Assembly (NCBI GenBank): GCA_020354595.1 | Contig: CP070650.1 | Coordinates: 1,012,598 to 1,021,339 of the forward strand | Reading direction: 5' to 3' | Source: Myxococcales bacterium | Lineage (GTDB): Bacteria > Myxococcota_A > Polyangia > Polyangiales > Houyiibacteriaceae | DNA: 8,742 bases | The notes under the pieces: model-generated | What the model was told of the DNA's origin: nothing | What the model saw: only the letters and a program-made list of their open reading frames with translations | Database searches by the model: none | Position numbers and translations under genes: made by a program | Shown: in pieces, positions 1 through 5,622 of the stretch | How positions within the stretch are numbered: the stretch's first letter is position 1 | Layout of the letters: each line of letters begins with the position of its first letter

Positions 1-506
1 ACATCGTCGACGAGAAGCACGCGCCCTACTCCAGCAAGACGTCCCGCGGCAAACGCACCCGCCACGTTCCGCCGACGCTCGTGGTTCGGCAAGCCGACCT
101 GGCTTGGGGTGTGGCGCGTCCGACGAAGCCCGCGAAACAACGCCGGAACCCCGAGCGACTGGGCTATCGGCTTCGCTAGAAGGGCCGCTTGGTCGTACCC
201 GCGCCATCGGCGGCGGCGCCAGTGAAGCGGCACGGGAACGACCGCGTCAACTCGACCGGCATGACTCTGCGCCGCTTCACCCATCAACACCCCAAGGGCC
301 CGACCGAGATCACTGCGGCTCTGGTACTTGAATCGGTGAATCGCGTCTGCGATGGGACCCCCGTACTCAAAGACCGACTCCCCCGTTCCCCCGGGCTCCA
401 ACAGTGACCTGCAGGCTTCGCAAAACCGAGCCTCGGCTGGCTCCTCGCAGCCGTGACAGAAACCAGGAGAGACGAGATCAAGAAGGCCCAGAATGAGGTC
501 ACGCAC
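1..506 (-). CDS. comF: ComF family phosphoribosyltransferase-like protein (C-terminus off the left edge)
   Basis: About 168 codons are visible; the C-terminal end lies outside the window. The N-terminus holds a CxxC...CxxC zinc-finger-like motif (Cys17, Cys20, Cys29, Cys32). Next comes the family signature YGGPIADAIHRFKY, then VPVPLHWRRRRWRGYDQAALLA and a Q-L-x(4)-ER-x-NV-x-GAF stretch. The visible part ends in VLLVDDV, the beginning of the PRPP-binding loop of type I phosphoribosyltransferases. ComF proteins are cytoplasmic and are needed for DNA uptake in naturally competent bacteria; in others the role is unclear. The GTG at 506 is the best start, because an in-frame TGA lies 6 bases upstream. 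However, the AAGGAG sequence at 508-513 is only one base from that GTG, unusually close, so the start is uncertain. The gene lies 43 bases downstream of rlmH on the same strand and is probably co-transcribed with it. Identification rests on motif recognition and is firm; a competence function is only inferred. Confidence 0.9.
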   Translation of the reverse strand, partial: MRDLILGLLDLVSPGFCHGCEEPAEARFCEACRSLLEPGGTGESVFEYGGPIADAIHRFKYQSRSDLGRALGVLMGEAAQSHAGRVDAVVPVPLHWRRRRWRGYDQAALLAKPIAQSLGVPALFRGLRRTRHTPSQVGLPNHERRRNVAGAFAAGRLAGVGRVLLVDD

Positions 507-549
507 ACTCCTTCATCGGCCAAACGCCCGAGCCGTTGTGCTGCAACCG

Positions 550-990
550 CTAGTGGTCGTACGGCTCGTTCCGCAAAATCGAAAAAGCGCGGTAGACCTG
601 CTCCGCCAGCACCAACCGCGCAAGCCGATGCGGAAACGTCATCGCCGAAAGAGACAGCCTCAGGTCAGCGCGCTTGGAAAGCTCCTGCGGCAACCCGTAG
701 GCCCCGCCGATCAGAAACGCCACGGTCTGTACTGACTCGTTCTCCGCGCGCCCAATCCACTTGGCCAAGTCGTGGCTGCTCAGGGCACGTCCATCTACCT
801 CCAACGCAACCACCCGCGACCTGTCTGGAATGCTTCGCTCGAGGCGGTCGCTGACCTCCGCCTCCTTACCATCCTTGATTTCGACTTCTTCGAGCTTCGC
901 GTATCGCCCGATTCGCGCATAGTAGTCGCCGAGCAGCGATCGTAGGTCGCGATCCTTTGCCTTGCCCACGGCGATGATTCGTACGCGCAC
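550..990 (-). CDS. rlmH: 23S rRNA (pseudouridine1915-N3)-methyltransferase RlmH
   Basis: RlmH is a small SPOUT-class methyltransferase. It uses S-adenosylmethionine to methylate N3 of pseudouridine 1915 in helix 69 of 23S rRNA on the assembled 70S ribosome. The 146-residue product matches the family (E. coli about 155 residues). It opens with RIIAVGKAKD, has the SAM-binding LIGGAYGL at 93-100, and carries the knot-forming stretch LSLSAMTFPHRLARLVLAEQ at 112-131 followed by VYRAF. The family C-terminus normally reads close to NHPYHR; here it is NEPYDH, a small departure in a conserved tail. The frame stays open 26 codons further upstream, but that part overlaps rsfS and has no family similarity, so I chose GTG 990. 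This leaves an 11-base gap after the rsfS stop. No strong Shine-Dalgarno precedes it, which suggests translation is coupled to rsfS. The gene ends in TAG. Confidence 0.95.
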   Translation of the reverse strand: MRVRIIAVGKAKDRDLRSLLGDYYARIGRYAKLEEVEIKDGKEAEVSDRLERSIPDRSRVVALEVDGRALSSHDLAKWIGRAENESVQTVAFLIGGAYGLPQELSKRADLRLSLSAMTFPHRLARLVLAEQVYRAFSILRNEPYDH

Positions 991-1001
991 GTCGCGAGGG
1001 T

Positions 1002-1301
1002 CTACGGAAAGACGAAACCCTCGTCGGCCTGCTGGCCTTCGAACTCTACCCGATCTGCATCGAGCCAAAGCCCCTCGAGGTCGTAGAAGCCCCGCATCTC
1101 TTGATGAAAGATGTGCACGACCACATCGCCGAAATCAAGAAGGACCCAATTGCCCTGCGGAAGCCCCTCGACCCCGGAGCAACGGGTCCCGTGCTTCAGC
1201 TTCAGATCTTCCTCGATGCCGCGCGCGATGGCCGCCACTTGGCGATCGCTTCGCCCACTCATTACGACGACGTAATCGGTGTAGTCGACCTTGCCTCGCA
1301 C
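1002..1301 (-). CDS. rsfS: Ribosomal silencing factor RsfS, main open part after an in-frame amber codon
   Basis: RsfS (Iojap/YbeB family) binds ribosomal protein uL14 on the 50S subunit and blocks subunit joining, lowering translation when nutrients are scarce. The 99 residues read from GTG 1301 contain almost the whole conserved domain: VDYTDYVVVMSGRSDRQV, then the signature GNWVLLDFGDVVVHIFHQ, then MRGFYDLEGLW. The family normally begins with a helix and a first beta strand. Here these are encoded in the same frame upstream but are separated from the rest by a TAG at 1329-1331. GTG 1301 is the only usual start codon between that TAG and the conserved core. It would remove the first helix and most of the first strand, and no good Shine-Dalgarno precedes it. 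The gene is therefore either a recent pseudogene, expressed by reinitiation or amber readthrough, or affected by a sequence error. It sits between proA and rlmH, its usual neighbourhood. Confidence 0.85.
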   Translation of the reverse strand: MRGKVDYTDYVVVMSGRSDRQVAAIARGIEEDLKLKHGTRCSGVEGLPQGNWVLLDFGDVVVHIFHQEMRGFYDLEGLWLDADRVEFEGQQADEGFVFP

Positions 1302-1445
1302 ATCGATGATCTCGATTCTGCTTGCTTTCTAGTCGAGCGCTGCCTCGGCGACGAGTAGAGCCAGCTCGCGGCCTACTTTGTGTTCGCTCGTCGAAGGGGG
1401 ACTCGGGTTTGTTTTCAGTTGTGCGCCTTGTGCTTGTTTCGGCAA
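1302..1445 (-). pseudogene. rsfS: N-terminal part of rsfS, cut off by an in-frame TAG
   Basis: This stretch is in the same frame as the RsfS core. It starts at TTG 1445, which follows a good Shine-Dalgarno (AAGGAGA, made in part from the proA stop codon TAA) at a spacing of 9 bases. A TAG lies just before the TTG in frame, so no longer start exists. It encodes 38 residues ending GRELALLVAEAALD, typical of the first RsfS helix, then TAG at 1331-1329, then KASRIEIID leading straight into the core. Homologues commonly have a lysine at this point (LDKKA), so a single AAG to TAG change would explain the stop. Residues 2-25 look like a low-conservation leader. Seen directly: the helix, the stop and the resumed frame. 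Inferred: that this is one broken gene and not two. Confidence 0.75.
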
Positions 1446-1459
1446 ACTCTACGTTCTCC

Positions 1460-2725
1460 TTACTGCCTGACTTGACCCTCTCCCTGGCCGACCCATTTCA
1501 GCGTACACAGCTCGGCCAGACCCATCGGACCATAAGCATGAAGCTTCGTCGTCGAAATTCCGATCTCGGCGCCGAGGCCCAGCGCGAAACCGTCGTTGAA
1601 CCGAGTCGACGCGTTCACGAGCACCAAGCTCGCATCGACTTCGCGCAACCATCGGTTGGCATTGACCTCGTCCTTGGTGACGATCGCTTCTGTGTGATTT
1701 GAGCCGTGCTTGGCAACGTGCTTCAGCGCATCGTCGATGCCGTCGACGACGCCGACGTTCAGAATCAAATCGAGATACTCCGTGTCCCAGTCTTCGTCCG
1801 AAGCACGCTTCACCCCATTGAGATGCGACGCGGCTCGATCGTCCGCGCGTATTTCTACACCCTCGGCGCTCATTGCAGCCCCCAACTTGGGCAAGAACGT
1901 CGGCGCGATGCTTTCGTCGACGAGCAGTGTTTCCATCGAGTTGCACACCCCGGGGCGCTGCACCTTCGCGTTGAGCGCGATGTCTAATGCCATATCGTGG
2001 TTGGCAGAGCGATCGACAAAGACGTGACACACACCTTTGTAGTGCTGGATGACAGGAACTCTCGCGTGCTCGGCTACGAACCGAATCAATCCTTCTCCAC
2101 CTCTCGGTATGACCATGTCCACGATACCATCTAGACCGATCATTACCAAAGTCGCTTGCCGATCCGTCGTGGGCAGAAGCGTGACACTTTCGGGAGGCAA
2201 ACCTTCGGCCTTCAGCGCTTCGGTGAAGATCTCGGCGATCGCGGTGTTGCTGTTGAAGGCCTCCTTGCCACCGCGAAGGAGGACGGCGTTACCGCTTTTC
2301 AGGCACAACGATGCCGCATCTGCCGTGACATTCGGGCGTGATTCGTAGATGATGCCGATGAGCCCGAGAGGTGCTCGCATCTTGGATACCCGCAGGCCGT
2401 TGTCGAGAACGCGCTCTTCGACGACGCTCCCAACCGGGTCAGGGAGAGATGCGACCTGATCGACACCGTCGGCAACCCCATCGAGGCGCTCCCGATCGAG
2501 CTTCAGCCGGTCGAGCATGGCCTTCGAAAGGCCCATGTCGGCAGCGGCCACCATATCCCTCGCGTTGGCCTCCAACACCCGGTCGCCCGGCTCGCCGCGC
2601 AACGCTTCGGCAGCCCGGCGCAAGACGGCGTCCTTCTTCTCGGTGCTCGCAGTCGCGAGGACACGCGCCGCCTCTTTGGCTCGCTCGGCCAAGCCCGTTA
2701 CGAGCGTGGTCAGGTCGTCGCTCAT
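1460..2725 (-). CDS. proA: Gamma-glutamyl phosphate reductase ProA (glutamate-5-semialdehyde dehydrogenase)
   Basis: ProA performs the second step of proline synthesis: NADPH-dependent reduction of gamma-glutamyl phosphate to glutamate-5-semialdehyde. The semialdehyde then cyclises and is reduced to proline. The 421-residue protein matches the family (E. coli 417). It shows the aldehyde-dehydrogenase-type fold signatures PLGLIGIIYESRPNVT at 119-134, GNAVLLRGGKEA at 145-156, the nucleophile Cys261 in VQRPGVCNSMETLLV, and VNASTRFNDGFALGLGAEIGIST at 370-392, ending with KLHAYGPMGL. I chose ATG 2725 because it gives the family length. A second in-frame ATG at 2773 overlaps the proB stop as ATGA and has a better purine-rich leader (AAAAAGGGCGG). 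It would add 16 residues and could reflect translational coupling. The TAA stop forms part of the Shine-Dalgarno of rsfS. Confidence 0.97.
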   Translation of the reverse strand: MSDDLTTLVTGLAERAKEAARVLATASTEKKDAVLRRAAEALRGEPGDRVLEANARDMVAAADMGLSKAMLDRLKLDRERLDGVADGVDQVASLPDPVGSVVEERVLDNGLRVSKMRAPLGLIGIIYESRPNVTADAASLCLKSGNAVLLRGGKEAFNSNTAIAEIFTEALKAEGLPPESVTLLPTTDRQATLVMIGLDGIVDMVIPRGGEGLIRFVAEHARVPVIQHYKGVCHVFVDRSANHDMALDIALNAKVQRPGVCNSMETLLVDESIAPTFLPKLGAAMSAEGVEIRADDRAASHLNGVKRASDEDWDTEYLDLILNVGVVDGIDDALKHVAKHGSNHTEAIVTKDEVNANRWLREVDASLVLVNASTRFNDGFALGLGAEIGISTTKLHAYGPMGLAELCTLKWVGQGEGQVRQ

Positions 2726-2769
2726 AGCCCGTGACGGTAGCACCTTTTCGCCGAAGCGGGAGCCGCCGC

Positions 2770-3879
2770 TCATCCGCCCTTTTTCGTCAGAACGATGTCG
2801 TCGCGATGTACGACCTCGTCGCCCAGGTGGTTCTCCACGCGCTCGGCGATCTGCTGAGTGTGCCCGCCCGCCAAGAGCTTCACGTCGCCGGCGTCGTAGC
2901 GCGCAAGGCCCCGCGCCACCTCGGCACCCTCCTCGCTCACGATCGACACTGCGTCACCGACCTTGAACGAACCCGTAACCGAAACGATGCCCGCAGGAAG
3001 CAGGCTCGAGTTTCGTTGCCCGAGCGCGCGGCACGCCCCCGCGTCGACGACGATCCGCCCTCGCGGCTTGAGCGTGTAGGCGATCCAGTGCTTGCGGCTC
3101 GGAAGCGGCGATCCGTGCGGAAGTAGAAGCGTCCCGACGTCTTCGCCGCGCATCAGCTTGTCGAGGAAATCGGCCGAGGCGGCTGGTCCAATGGCCACCG
3201 GCAACCCATGAAGCGTCGCGCGCCGCGCGGCTTCGACCTTCGACCGCATGCCGCCAAGGCCGACATCGTCTTCGGGCGGCTTGATGAAGTGCTCGATGTC
3301 CACAACGTCCCGCACGAGCGATATGCGCTCATTCTTGTCATCGAGAACGCCCACAACGTCGCTGAGCATCACGAGAAGGTCGGCCCCGATGAGCGTGCAG
3401 ACCATCGCCGCGAGCTGATCGTTGTCCCCAAACCGGAGCTCGTCGATCGAGACGGTATCGTTCTCGTTGATGATCGGAACAACGCCCAACCTGAGGAGCT
3501 CGTCGATGGCCCGCCGCGCGTGCAGATACCGATCCCGATCGCTCACCACGTCGTGCGTCAGCAGAACTTGGGCCACGTGGATGCCACGCGCCTCGAAGGC
3601 ATCTTCATACGCGCGCATGAGCAACGACTGGCCCGTGGCTGCCGCTGCCTGGAGCAGCGCGACCTTCTTCGGCCGGTCCTCGAGACCAAGTCGTTCGCGA
3701 CCAACGGCTACCGCGCCCGACGAAACTAAAATGACTCTGCGCCCTGCCTTCACTTGAGAGGCGAGTTGCTCCGCCACCTGGACGTACCTCCCCCCGGCGG
3801 CCCGCAGCGCGCGGCTGCCGATCTTCACGACGATTCGCTTGGTGTCGCGGAGCGCGGATCTGGTTTGGTCGGCAGTCAT
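2770..3879 (-). CDS. proB: Glutamate 5-kinase ProB with C-terminal PUA domain
   Basis: ProB phosphorylates the gamma-carboxyl of glutamate with ATP, the first and usually proline-inhibited step of proline synthesis. Its unstable product is handed to ProA. The 369-residue protein has the amino acid kinase domain first: the phosphate-contacting IVVKIGS at 16-22 (Lys19), ILVSSGAVAVGRERLG at 50-65, the glutamate-binding VPIINENDTVSIDE at 134-147, FGDNDQLAA at 150-158 and the GLGGMRSK loop at 207-214. From about residue 270 onward there is a PUA domain (GRIVVDAGACRAL, SSLLPAGIVSVTG, RYDAGDVKLLAG), as in E. coli ProB (367 residues). The segment after LSDVVGVLD is shorter than in E. coli. ATG 3879 aligns with the family start and has AAGGG about 8 bases upstream. 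The frame stays open far upstream, but only as a shadow of the opposite-strand prepilin peptidase gene. proB is the first gene visible of the minus-strand cluster. Confidence 0.97.
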   Translation of the reverse strand: MTADQTRSALRDTKRIVVKIGSRALRAAGGRYVQVAEQLASQVKAGRRVILVSSGAVAVGRERLGLEDRPKKVALLQAAAATGQSLLMRAYEDAFEARGIHVAQVLLTHDVVSDRDRYLHARRAIDELLRLGVVPIINENDTVSIDELRFGDNDQLAAMVCTLIGADLLVMLSDVVGVLDDKNERISLVRDVVDIEHFIKPPEDDVGLGGMRSKVEAARRATLHGLPVAIGPAASADFLDKLMRGEDVGTLLLPHGSPLPSRKHWIAYTLKPRGRIVVDAGACRALGQRNSSLLPAGIVSVTGSFKVGDAVSIVSEEGAEVARGLARYDAGDVKLLAGGHTQQIAERVENHLGDEVVHRDDIVLTKKGG

Positions 3880-3918
3880 GGCCAGCCCTTGAATCGCATC
3901 CACGGGACGCTCCCGCAA

Positions 3919-3947
3919 CCCCGTAGAGCGACTTCGTCGCCACGGGG
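3919..3947. repeat. Strong two-step inverted repeat (REP-like hairpin)
   Basis: The outer arms are CCCCGT (3919-3924) and ACGGGG (3942-3947). The inner arms are GCGAC (3928-3932) and GTCGC (3936-3940) around a TTC loop, with an asymmetric AGA/C internal bulge. This gives 11 base pairs, nearly all G-C. No U-run follows it in either direction of transcription, so it does not look like an intrinsic terminator. A bulged stem of this size next to a GGGGACAGG sequence is what solitary REP elements look like, but only one copy is visible here. Confidence 0.6.
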
Positions 3948-3963
3948 CTTCGCGCTGCCGCCG

Positions 3964-3990
3964 GGGCGAAAAAGGGGACAGGCCTGGTAT
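3964..3990 (+). repeat. GGGGCGAAAAAGGGGACAGG-type sequence with a CAGGCCTG palindrome, possible REP/RAYT remnant
   Basis: This stretch reads GGGGCG, then five A, then GGGGACAGGCCTGG, and contains the perfect 8-base palindrome CAGGCCTG at 3979-3986. From memory, AAAAGGGGACAGG-like sequences recur near REP-associated tyrosine transposase genes in proteobacteria. No transposase gene is present in the window, so at most this is a solitary remnant. The link is inference, and the repeat number in the genome is unknown. Confidence 0.3.
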
Positions 3991-4008
3991 CGCTGGTAGC
4001 ATTGGAGG

Positions 4009-4911
4009 ATGCTTGCGGCGGAGGTGGCTCGCTGGTTCGTGTGGCTGGTGGCATTTGCGTGGGGCGCGGCGTGGGGAAGCTTCTTCAACGTGGCGATCTA
4101 CCGCTGGCCGCGGGGCATGTCCGTCGTGACACCGCCGAGTCATTGCCCGAGCTGCGGCGAGCCGATCCGCCCGTGGACCAACGTGCCGATCCTCGGCTGG
4201 TTGTTTCTCCGCGGTAAGGCCTCCTGCTGCGGCACCGCGATCTCGGTGCGTTACCCACTGGTCGAGCTCCTCGGCGCAATCCTCTGCGTCGCAGTCGCAG
4301 AGCTTTGGATCGTCCGAGCGGAGCCCGGCACCCTCGTGCTCCACGCCACGATTGAAGCCCTTCTCTACTTCATCTTCGCGAGCGGGCTGCTCATCGCGAC
4401 GTTCGTCGATCTCGAGTGGATGGAGATCCCGGACGAGGTGAGCCTCCCGGGTGCGGCGCTCGGTTTGCTGAGCGCGCCTTTCCGCGCCGAGCCAGGTCTC
4501 TGGTCCGCAGCTGTAGGCGCGGGCGCCGGCTACCTAATCGTTCAGGTGATCTTCGTGTGGGGCTACGAACGCATCGCTGGCCGACGCGGCATGGGCGAAG
4601 GCGAATCGAAGCTCCTCATGATGATCTGCGCGTTCCTCGGCTGTCGCGGCGCGCTCTTCAGCGTAGTGGCTGGCTCGCTTCAAGGCCTGCTCTTCGCGAC
4701 CTTCGCGCTGGTCACCGGACGCAAGCTCACACCCGACATCGAAGAACGCGTCATCGACGGCGAAGTCATTGAAGCACCCGAGCAACCCCACGCCAGTCGC
4801 GTGGGCCTCCTCAAGCTCCCGTTCGGACCGTTTCTCGCGCTCGGCGCGCTAGAGTACCTCCTCGCGGGAGACGCGATACTCTCGTGGTACTTCGGCCTGC
4901 TACAGCGATGA
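4009..4911 (+). CDS. pilD: Prepilin peptidase / N-methyltransferase (A24 family, PilD-like) with altered catalytic motif
   Basis: This membrane aspartic protease family cleaves the leader of type IV pilins and type II secretion pseudopilins at the inner membrane and methylates the new N-terminus. The 300-residue protein shows the N-terminal GSFFNVAIYRWPRGMS, the cytoplasmic loop with CPSC (Cys46, Cys49) and RYPLVE (81-86), several hydrophobic segments, the first catalytic aspartate Asp134 in ATFVDLEWMEIPDE, and the late LPFGPFLALGAL motif. The second catalytic site normally reads GMGxGDxK; here it is GMGEGESK at 194-201, with Glu199 in the aspartate position. The second zinc-type pair, usually CxxC, is ASCC (71-74), so one canonical cysteine is missing. 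A loop at about 240-262 is acidic. The start is uncertain: GGAGG abuts ATG 4009, and GTG codons at 4024 or 4039 are alternatives. No pilus or secretion genes are adjacent. Family assignment is firm; activity is not. Confidence 0.93.
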   Translation: MLAAEVARWFVWLVAFAWGAAWGSFFNVAIYRWPRGMSVVTPPSHCPSCGEPIRPWTNVPILGWLFLRGKASCCGTAISVRYPLVELLGAILCVAVAELWIVRAEPGTLVLHATIEALLYFIFASGLLIATFVDLEWMEIPDEVSLPGAALGLLSAPFRAEPGLWSAAVGAGAGYLIVQVIFVWGYERIAGRRGMGEGESKLLMMICAFLGCRGALFSVVAGSLQGLLFATFALVTGRKLTPDIEERVIDGEVIEAPEQPHASRVGLLKLPFGPFLALGALEYLLAGDAILSWYFGLLQR

Positions 4912-4915
4912 ACGA

Positions 4916-5203
4916 TTAGCGTCGGTAACCGCCGCCACCACCGCCGCCGCCGCCCTGGCGCTCACGCGCGAGGTCGACGCGGATGGTGCGGCCGCCCAGC
5001 GTCGCGCCGTCCATCGACTCACGGGCGGAGCTCGCCGCCTCTTCCGTCGTGAACGTCACGAACCCGAAGCCCCGCGAACGGCCTGTCTCTCGATCGGTCA
5101 CGACCTTGGCATCGGTAACCTCTCCGAATGGCGTGAACGCCTCCCGAAGGTCTTCAGTGGTCGTGCCCCAGGCGAGGCCTCCGCAGAACAGTCTCTTACT
5201 CAT
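4916..5203 (-). CDS. Small RRM RNA-binding protein with glycine-rich tail
   Basis: This is a single RNA recognition motif protein of 95 residues, presumably a cytoplasmic single-stranded RNA binder like the small glycine-rich RRM proteins of cyanobacteria and myxobacteria. RNP2 is LFCGGL at 5-10, where VGNL is more usual. RNP1 is RGFGFVTF at 44-51 with both aromatic RNA-stacking residues. The domain closes with GGRTIRVDLARER at 70-82, and the tail is nine glycines then YRR. ATG 5203 aligns with the usual MSKRLF start; a longer start at 5218 would add MKELT. An AAAGAG lies about 6 bases upstream of ATG 5203. The gene is convergent with the prepilin peptidase gene, with only 4 bases between the stop codons and no visible terminator hairpin. 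Related proteins are often cold-induced, but nothing here shows the regulation. Confidence 0.92.
   Translation of the reverse strand: MSKRLFCGGLAWGTTTEDLREAFTPFGEVTDAKVVTDRETGRSRGFGFVTFTTEEAASSARESMDGATLGGRTIRVDLARERQGGGGGGGGGYRR
4928..4956. repeat. GGN trinucleotide repeat coding for the polyglycine tail
   Basis: A run of CCG/CCA triplets on the plus strand encodes the consecutive glycines at the end of the RRM protein on the minus strand. Tracts of this kind can change length by slippage in steps of one residue without shifting frame. Confidence 0.7.
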
Positions 5204-5259
5204 GGTCAACTCTTTCACTGTGCAGCCGACGCGGCGCCATGCCGTGGCGGTGCTTCAAT

Positions 5260-5622
5260 TCACTTGGCTGGAGTACCAGCAACTCGCGATTGTACTGACT
5301 GGTACCGATCCCACAAGGCCGGGGTCGATTCCTCACCCAAACGGGCCTTATACGCGTCGTCTTTGACACGGCCCCGCGCCTTGGCAATCGCCTCGATCAG
5401 CTTGTCGCGGGAACCGACCTCTTTGCTGACCGCTTCGAGAACTTGCTCGAGGTGGAGCAGCTTCTTGTTGGACACGTGCTCGAGGCCTTTTTCCTCGTTT
5501 AGGCGGTCGAGCCAGAGGTCCTTGCCGGCGGCCTTCTTCACTGCGGCCACCAGCTTCTCTTTGGCCTTCTTCGGGTCGTCGCCGAAGCGCTCTTTGACAA
5601 TCGAAAGGGGGGACTTGCTCAT
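5260..5622 (-). CDS. Conserved hypothetical small helical protein with an internal repeat
   Basis: I cannot assign a function. The 120-residue product is rich in Lys, Glu and Ala, very hydrophilic, without signal peptide, membrane segment or cysteine, and should be mostly alpha-helical. Two stretches look alike: SIVKERFGDDPKKAKEKLVA (7-26) and LEAVSKEVGSRDKLIEAI (62-79), each with a pattern of V-x-x-x-(F/V)-G then KL(V/I)-x-A(V/I). Between them is DLWLDRLNEEKGLEHVSN. I have a recollection of similar unannotated proteins in myxobacterial genomes, not verified. ATG 5622 gives MSKSPLSIV; ATG 5634 (adding MVHV) and a longer frame from 5700 are alternatives, and no strong Shine-Dalgarno decides between them. 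It lies 56 bases upstream of the RRM gene on the same strand and may share its transcript. It diverges from dnaE. Confidence 0.75.
   Translation of the reverse strand: MSKSPLSIVKERFGDDPKKAKEKLVAAVKKAAGKDLWLDRLNEEKGLEHVSNKKLLHLEQVLEAVSKEVGSRDKLIEAIAKARGRVKDDAYKARLGEESTPALWDRYQSVQSRVAGTPAK

Larger units (their letters stand above)
3880..4008. other. Divergent intergenic region between proB and the prepilin peptidase gene
   Basis: These 129 bases must hold the start signals of both divergent genes, but I cannot assign a convincing -35/-10 pair on either strand. The most striking content is the hairpin at 3919-3947 and the GGGGACAGG-containing stretch described separately. A GGAGG at 4004-4008 abuts the ATG at 4009. 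Confidence 0.6.

Noticed and set aside
3..179. Plus-strand open frame ending at 179 that could be the end of a gene entering from the left
   Set aside because: The minus strand over the same bases encodes unmistakable ComF motifs, so this is a shadow.
1002..1445. Amber codon recoding (for example pyrrolysine) as a genome-wide feature
   Set aside because: rsfS and rlmH both end at TAG exactly where the families normally end, so TAG works as a stop here, and no pyl genes are in the window.
3919..3975. Hairpin plus A-run as an intrinsic terminator
   Set aside because: On the plus strand the run after the stem is A, not T. On the minus strand the T-run precedes the stem. Neither order fits a terminator, and the genes diverge from here.
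3880..4344. 155-codon N-terminal extension of proB
   Set aside because: It runs through the intergenic hairpin and antisense to the prepilin peptidase gene. ProB homologues start at the equivalent of ATG 3879.
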